A stretch of 64,000 nucleotides of DNA from Haliotis asinina (Eukaryota > Mollusca > Gastropoda > Lepetellida > Haliotidae). The stretch is taken from contig NC_090283.1 of NCBI RefSeq assembly GCF_037392515.1, positions 18,384,501 to 18,448,500 on the forward strand. The letters are read 5' to 3'. The notes below the pieces were generated by a model that was not told the DNA's origin, did not search any database, and saw only the letters and a program-made list of their open reading frames with translations. Below, piece after piece: positions 59,135 to 64,000 of the stretch; position 1 is the first letter of the stretch, and every line of letters starts with the position of its first letter. A program made the position numbers and the translations under genes.

Positions 59135-59290
59135 GACTCGTAATATTTTGCTAAACCTATATTGCGTATATGGGTCTCCTGTAGAAAAAGGAAGTCAACA
59201 CAAGAATTAAATGTGTTGCCAAAAGAGAACACTTATGTGGGTTATATAATAACCCATTGCAATTAATTGTTACAAAGGTATACATGAAAA
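59135..59290 (-). pseudogene. Tx1-like L1 APE endonuclease, N-terminal part
   Basis: On the minus strand FVTINCNGL (catalytic Asn motif, N.NGl) is followed, after a one-base shift, by VDFLFLQETHI (catalytic Glu motif, LQETh) and AKYYESL, at which point the TTAA element interrupts. Joining to 57867 gives the expected spacing to the next motif. Confidence 0.8.
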
Positions 59291-59452
59291 GCATTGATGA
59301 CAACAGTTGACAAAAATATGAAACAATTAGCACAAGATAAAGGACTCCTCTCTGGAGGAGAATACTGCGTTATGTTTGGTGAAGTAATCGATAATCGTGG
59401 TCGGGGAACTTTGCTAGGATTGTTATGTTTGGAGAAAACATTTCAATATATT

Positions 59453-59975
59453 CTAAATCGGGGGTGGCCCGCTAATCCCAGGGTCTACCAGAATATTCCG
59501 ACTGGAACTCCGCCTGACCTCTGCAGGAGAAGAACTGGAGTTACTCCGACGTTTTTTTGCCAAAGTCCAAAGAAAACCCCTACATTTCCCGGTGGTCCCT
59601 TTACCTTTCAAGGACTTCCTCTTCCCAGACGCCTTACCCTCCAAAACAGCAGCATATGAAACAATGGCTTTCATATCGTCTGGATGAAGTGAATCTAATA
59701 AGGGCCCCAACTGAGAATTATCAGTCCACGCCTGGCAAGCATCTCCCTCATTCACATCAGCAGGTTTCTCAGGATCATCTACTAAATTCAGAACTTCATC
59801 CCCCTCTGCATTGACTGTAGAATCATCCATACTGTCCACTTGATCAGAATCTCTTGATCCTCTGCTGTCCAACCTTCCCTCTCCTCCACTTGTCGTCTCT
59901 CCTTCTCCCTTTCTTGTCTCTGGTATTTCTTATATAATTCCATCTGTCTCTTTTCACGTGCATAGAGGGGCACTG
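59453..59975 (-). pseudogene. Tx1-like L1 ORF1, C-terminal part
   Basis: Directly continuing from the TTAA insertion: TVPLYAREKRQMELYKKYQ, a charged RQEREKERRQVEEREG helix-like stretch and, after a frameshift near 59880, an acidic DSDQVDSMDDSTVNAEGDEV region. A basic end GKRKSLKGKGTTGK..KKRR leads to a stop at 59453-59455. The composition (charged, low-complexity, basic tail) suits the C-terminal tail of a Tx1-type ORF1 nucleic-acid-binding protein. The assignment depends mainly on its position between the zinc knuckle (62.0 kb) and the APE (59.3 kb). Confidence 0.6.
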
Positions 59976-61999
59976 TTAAAGGGGCACTGATGCGGAGCGA
60001 ATAATGTTTCTCGCCAACGGTCGAATTACGAAACCAAACCGCAAATTGGTCAGCGCCCGCTCCTTCGACCGTGACGGACAAAGGAACTGGGCTCCTGTCC
60101 ATATTAGCAGAATTTCTTCACCTAAACAGTCAGGAGGCCGGATGCCCATCATATGCCATTTGTTTAAAAATATCCATGGTATTCCTTGTCTGATCGTAAC
60201 CAAATATCCCAGCAGTGTAGTTCTTTTCGGATACTTGGATAGTATAGTTACTGATCCAATTTGATCCTATTTCTGTGTTTTTAACCTCGATATTTAATCA
60301 TGTTACATGAAAATATGATGTCTACAGGCACGTAGCAAGCCATTTGTTTCAGTACGGAAGATTCCAAAGCTTTATATATATAGGTAGTTTTGAGTGTTGG
60401 TTCAGCTGTGATAGCAAATATCATACGTAAATTTGGGTAGCTATGATAGTGACGATGGTTTATTATTTATGATAATAAAAACACACAGTTGATTTATTTG
60501 AATTCGTAAACAAAAAAACGATGACTTTGCCTTTGGTAGAGAAATCTGAAAATTTTCTTACGTAAAAAACCTTTATTTCACCTATTTACCCAAGTACACA
60601 GCAAATGCCTGTGTGTATTCCTTATGTAACGAAATTCCGTTGGTATCCTCAAAACAGTTTCGGCCCATAAGTGTTTTCAGACTGCATGCGACACAGAGAT
60701 TACATCTTCATTGCTGTAACTCGCGTTTGATGGTGTACACCTGCACGTGTTATTTGTCATCATTTCTCTGGATGGTCAATTAATGAATTTATAACAGGTA
60801 TAATTAGTAGTAACACCACTTCGGTTACTCAACAAATGTTCCCATTTGGCATTTCTCCTGTCTGGAGTAAATACTCAACATTATAAATTAAGGTCTGTAA
60901 TGGCAAATGTATTGTATGTTATGTAATATGCATATGTGCATGTAAGTGATGCAAGAGGGTTTATCAGCAGAGTTACAAAAACAAACATCGATCAAAGGAT
61001 TAACCGATAACACCCTGATAGAGTAATTACTTTTATCTTCTGACGGATTTGTCAAAAGGCAGTGTGTGTAGATGACTACACCCTGTCGTAAAGTGTGAGT
61101 GCAAAAACAACATCCTCCCTTCAGAGAATTAACCACCCTTGCGTTGATTGATTGATTGCTCATTATTGGTTAACTAAATTACTTAGAATAGTGGACATCA
61201 TACAATTAGTTTGCCAGGTGTGCTATCTTGGGAGACCAATGAGAGATTTATCTGGTTTTCACCAACGGAAGACGTGAAACGATGTGTTACTTTTTCGCAA
61301 ACTAGACAGTTGTAAGACACGCGACATAGAGCAGGATTATTTAACAGCTGCAGATGAATGGAATACGATTTCTTTTACGTGGATATTGATGGATACATTC
61401 CTGAACAAGGTAGTAGCCTGACATTGTTGCTATAACTTTAGTCTGTTTTACATTCATTATTTGCATTTTGTTTTAGTTTATTTGTTGTAGCATTCAGCAG
61501 AATCTATATGACAGAAAACACACTAGATCGCGTATGTGTGTGAAATAGGATCCACATTGGCAATCTATACAATGTATAAATGTTGCTGTTATGTTAGAAA
61601 TTTACTATGAGTATAAGCAGATCGTGTGTTCTGTTATTAATTTTCAGAATCATACAAATGTGACAATAAACTAATCAGGGTTATGAGACAAAATATAGAG
61701 ACGTACATTGGCTTCGTTATTTTTCCGTCCTAATAGTTTTTTACCATTTCTACCACTGGCAGATGATTAACCTTCAAAGTGTTTCATTTGTTTTCATAAT
61801 ACATTTGTAATGAAGTAAAAATGACTTCACCTAAGTTGATCTGTCTGTTATTAAACTATCAATTGCGCTTACGGAATGCGCAGCAGAGGTCACGAACCAG
61901 TCACGAATGCTGGGATATCATCCTGTACTCACGGGAGAAAAACAATAACAAAAGTTTACACCAGTCCACGGAAATTGCTCCGCATCAGTGCCCCTTTAA
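59976..61999. mobile_element. TTAA-flanked DNA transposon inserted in L1 ORF1
   Basis: TTAA 59976-59979 and 61996-61999 flank a 2016-bp element with perfect 19-bp terminal inverted repeats aggggcactgatgcggagc (59980-59998, reverse complement 61977-61995). TTAA targets suggest Kolobok or piggyBac ancestry. No transposase motif was found. Its interior holds the 450-bp repeat 60715-61168, which recurs at 63606-63975. Confidence 0.9.
60715..61168 (+). repeat. Long direct repeat, copy 1 (partner 63606)
   Basis: Shares 'cacgtgttatttgtcatcat', 'ttaatgaatttataacaggt', 'ataattagtagtaa', 'cccatttggcatttct', 'aggattaaccgataacac', 'atttgtcaaaaggcagtgt' and 'gattgattgctcattattg' with 63606-63975. Divergence is moderate with indels. 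Confidence 0.85.
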
Positions 62000-62165
62000 T
62001 TCACACGAGGCCCTGGTGTGGCCTTTTTGTCCACATCTAAGGCACAAAGGTGCTCTGTCTGGGGCTGTGACCAACATGGGCATGTTATCCCCAAATTTAA
62101 CACTATGAGGCAGAATGGTCTTATTACCTTCCGTCAGTTCTAACACTGTTAGTGTTATAGCACTT
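62000..62165 (-). pseudogene. Tx1-like L1 ORF1, zinc-knuckle part
   Basis: The minus frame reads TVLELTEGNKTILPHSVKFG, DNMPMLVTAPDRAP and LCLRCGQKGHTRASC, a perfect CX2CX4HX4C zinc knuckle, then EL at the TTAA insertion. In Tx1-clade elements ORF1 carries such knuckles after an RNA-binding domain. Joined to 59975 the frame stays open. Confidence 0.8.
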
Positions 62166-62394
62166 ATTAACAGATCAACATCTTTTTATTAGTTACATGT
62201 ATATGTTTGATCTCTGTTTGTCTGAAAATAAAACTGTGAATCTTATTGTATCTTTTGTTTTTCTTTAATGTTTCCGTTATGATTGTACACAAACTCCTTT
62301 TATTGTCTTTGCCAACCAGGAGTAACAAGTATGTTACATACAATGACACACAGTTGTCTCCTCTGAACCCGAGTAAATGAAATGTTGTGGAAAG

Positions 62395-62735
62395 TTTTCT
62401 AGCAACAGAATCTCGGAAACTATGAAAGTCAGTTTATAACTGAAACTCTGCGGAAACCTGATGGAGTCTTGGTAACTGAAACTCTGCGGAAACCTGGTGG
62501 AGTCTTGGTAACTGAAACTCAACGGAAACCTGATGGATTCTGTAAGTTAACTGAAACTCAACGGAAACCTGTTGGAAAGTGGGTAAAGGACACCGTGCGG
62601 AAACCCTTAGAAAGTGGGTAATTGTGTGTTTCGTTATTGCGGAAACTCAGTGTAAACGAACGGAAACTCACTGGATTCCAAGTGGAAACGTAAGTTTCAG
62701 TCGAGTTTCCATCAGGTTTCCGCGTTGCGGAAACC
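62395..62735. repeat. Degenerate minisatellite built on 'cggaaacc' words
   Basis: Three good 36-bp units ('ggtaactgaaactctgcgga', 'aacctgatggagtctt') at about 62431-62545 are followed by shorter degenerate ones with 'gcggaaac', 'cggaaactca' words to 62735. The last part includes the reverse-complement sense (gagtttccatcaggtttccg), so a small inverted repeat sits at the right end. Confidence 0.85.
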
Positions 62736-62740
62736 AGGTT

Positions 62741-62874
62741 ATTTTTGCTGTGAAATAGTTTTTCATGAGAAAAACCTCTCACATTGCAATGGGCCTTTAT
62801 GGTATTGGTGGAAATTGCCGAGTCAAAATAATCCTGAGGGATGGCAGCCTCTCTGACCGCATTAGCCATCGCCA
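62741..62874 (-). pseudogene. Possible Tx1-like L1 ORF1 N-terminus
   Basis: The minus frame MAMANAVREAAIPQDYFDSA followed by ISTNTIKAHCNVRGFSHEKL has a plausible protein composition and lies exactly where the N-terminus of ORF1 should be. It is separated from the knuckle part by the minisatellite. No diagnostic motif is present. Confidence 0.35.
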
Positions 62875-63170
62875 TGGTGAAGTAAAAGTAAAGGAAAAAA
62901 ATGAGGGTGACCACTAATGGTCGACCAACTACAGCGTAGTTGGTCCCACCCGTCGACCTCGAAGAAAAAGCACAAAAGTTAAGCAGTCACAAAAACACTA
63001 CAAGGACCATTTAGTCACCAGGCAGCTCCTCTTCTGTGAAATCCTCCTTCCGGTACAAAGAACAGAACTAGTGGAAAGATTATTTGTTGTTTTGTAGTAA
63101 AATGTCCAAATATTACTGCCATGTACCTACATTATACGGAATTTCACACGACTGAGGTGTCTTGTAAACC
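62875..63170. other. Unassigned sequence, possibly L1 5' UTR
   Basis: GC content is somewhat higher than the surroundings; it contains the palindromic word 'accaactacagcgtagttggt'. No coding evidence. Confidence 0.35.
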
Positions 63171-64000
63171 TTAAAGGTCACATATACTCTTATAGGGTAC
63201 AAATGCAAAATCACTTGCTGACATTGTTATAAATGAATCCCCGTCATTAAAACTGCTCATTTCGATCTTTAATTGCCTTAAATCGATTTTTTGGTCAACA
63301 GTGCACAATTCTCAGCCGCAAACGAAATTTCAACCAATCAGAGGTGCGCGTCTCCGTGACGTAATAGTTGGTATAGAAATGAAGGTCTGTGCAGTGTTCA
63401 TCTACATTTCAGGGGGTAAATTAAATTATTTCGTTTACAGATTTGTAAAAACCTGAAATCGCGACAGCTGTTGAAAAAAAATGAAATCTATATGTTCTCA
63501 CAATCTACTATCATTTAGTTTTGTCTCCTGCTTTGCCTAGTTTTCGAGTTACAACCCTTGTTTTCATAGGCGATTCTGTCAAAATCACTTGGTGTCGCTA
63601 GGTTGTAATCCGTGTTAGGTGGTATTAACCTACACGTTATTTGTTATCATTCACTTGATGCTCAGTTAATGAATTTATGACAGGTATAATTAGTGGTAAA
63701 GCCACTTAGATTACCCGACAAAGGTCCCCATTTGGCATTTCTTGTGTCTGCATCGATCACAGGATTAACCGATAACACGATGATTGATTAATTAGTTTTA
63801 TGCGGATTTAAATGGGGGATTTGTCAAAAGGTAGTGTTTATGTATGTACATTTACTAATCTGTGCTGATTACACTCTGTCTCTGTCTGTATCTGTGTAAA
63901 ACAACACCCTTCATTCAAAGGATTAACCGCCAGTACACTGATTGATTGCTCATTATTGACTAACTAAGTAACTTTTCAAAAAGAATGACGCACACTATGC
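63171..64000. mobile_element. Left end of a third TTAA-type transposon, running out of the window
   Basis: TTAA at 63171-63174 is followed by AGGTCACATATAC, sharing the first nine bases with the terminus at 57872. No matching right end is seen before 64000. It contains parts shared with 14894-15040 (63495-63620) and with 60715-61168 (63606-63975). Confidence 0.55.
63606..63975 (+). repeat. Long direct repeat, copy 2 (partner 60715)
   Basis: Direct-orientation partner of 60715-61168, 2.9 kb away. It is preceded by a 125-bp segment that matches 14894-15040, so the full family unit is probably longer than either shared part. Confidence 0.85.

Noticed and set aside
59294..59659. Plus-strand 121-codon gene (and the overlapping frame at 59557-59814)
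   Set aside because: They are shadows of the minus-strand L1 ORF1 tail and of the interval between ORF1 and APE.

Overview
This is a eukaryotic, AT-rich, intron-scale and repeat-dense window, most likely from a gastropod mollusc and plausibly an abalone (Haliotis-type). The best organismal clue is a SINE family ending in (ACTC)n that occurs at least eight times. Its copies are about 250 bp and run from an ACCCGTGAAGG head to a GGAATATTGCTGAGTG...ACTCACTC tail; I recognise this type from abalone and other gastropod genomes. Nothing looks bacterial: there are no operons, ribosome-binding sites, CRISPR arrays or prokaryotic RNA genes.

Only one intact host-like gene is visible: a single coding exon at 36038-37207 (389 aa). 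It encodes a type II membrane protein that looks like a Golgi fucosyltransferase-fold glycosyltransferase. A second, truncated relative (about 102 aligned codons, roughly 78% identical by hand count) lies at 49673-50023. It is spliced directly onto the broken end of a Ty3/gypsy retrotransposon.

The rest is a graveyard of transposable elements. 1-9 kb: minisatellites, an inverted dispersed repeat pair and a non-LTR reverse transcriptase (RT) C-terminus (7.7-8.4 kb). 9-16 kb: SINEs, a (CA)n tract, an L1-type ORF1 pseudogene carrying a micro-insertion with a target-site duplication (12.5-13.3 kb), and a TA-flanked pogo-like MITE (14.4 kb). 16-26 kb: two Penelope-like elements (16.7 and 24.4 kb), a Tc1-like fragment and a MULE-like transposase fragment. 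27-36 kb: a duplicated 350-bp repeat, a CR1/Rex-like RT remnant, large microsatellites, minisatellites and a long foldback. 39-47 kb: jockey/CR1-like fragments; a nearly intact mariner (one stop codon) nested in a SINE, which abuts a frameshifted BEL/Pao integrase; and L1-like RT pieces. 47-50 kb: a gypsy element whose pol order appears to be integrase-RT-RNase H, next to the fucosyltransferase fragment. 53-55 kb: tandem remnants of a restriction-like-endonuclease (R2/NeSL-like) non-LTR element.

55-63 kb is the most complex structure: one long minus-strand Tx1-like L1 element with ORF1 zinc knuckle, APE endonuclease and RT. It is split by two TTAA-flanked DNA transposons with perfect terminal inverted repeats. 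Conceptually removing those two insertions reconnects its ORF1 and its APE domain.

I see no sign of a coherent multi-gene 'system'. The most interesting observations are the nested architectures, the gypsy-fucosyltransferase junction, the IN-first gypsy order, the near-intact mariner, and a roughly ten-fold excess of the palindromic octamer TGACGTCA.
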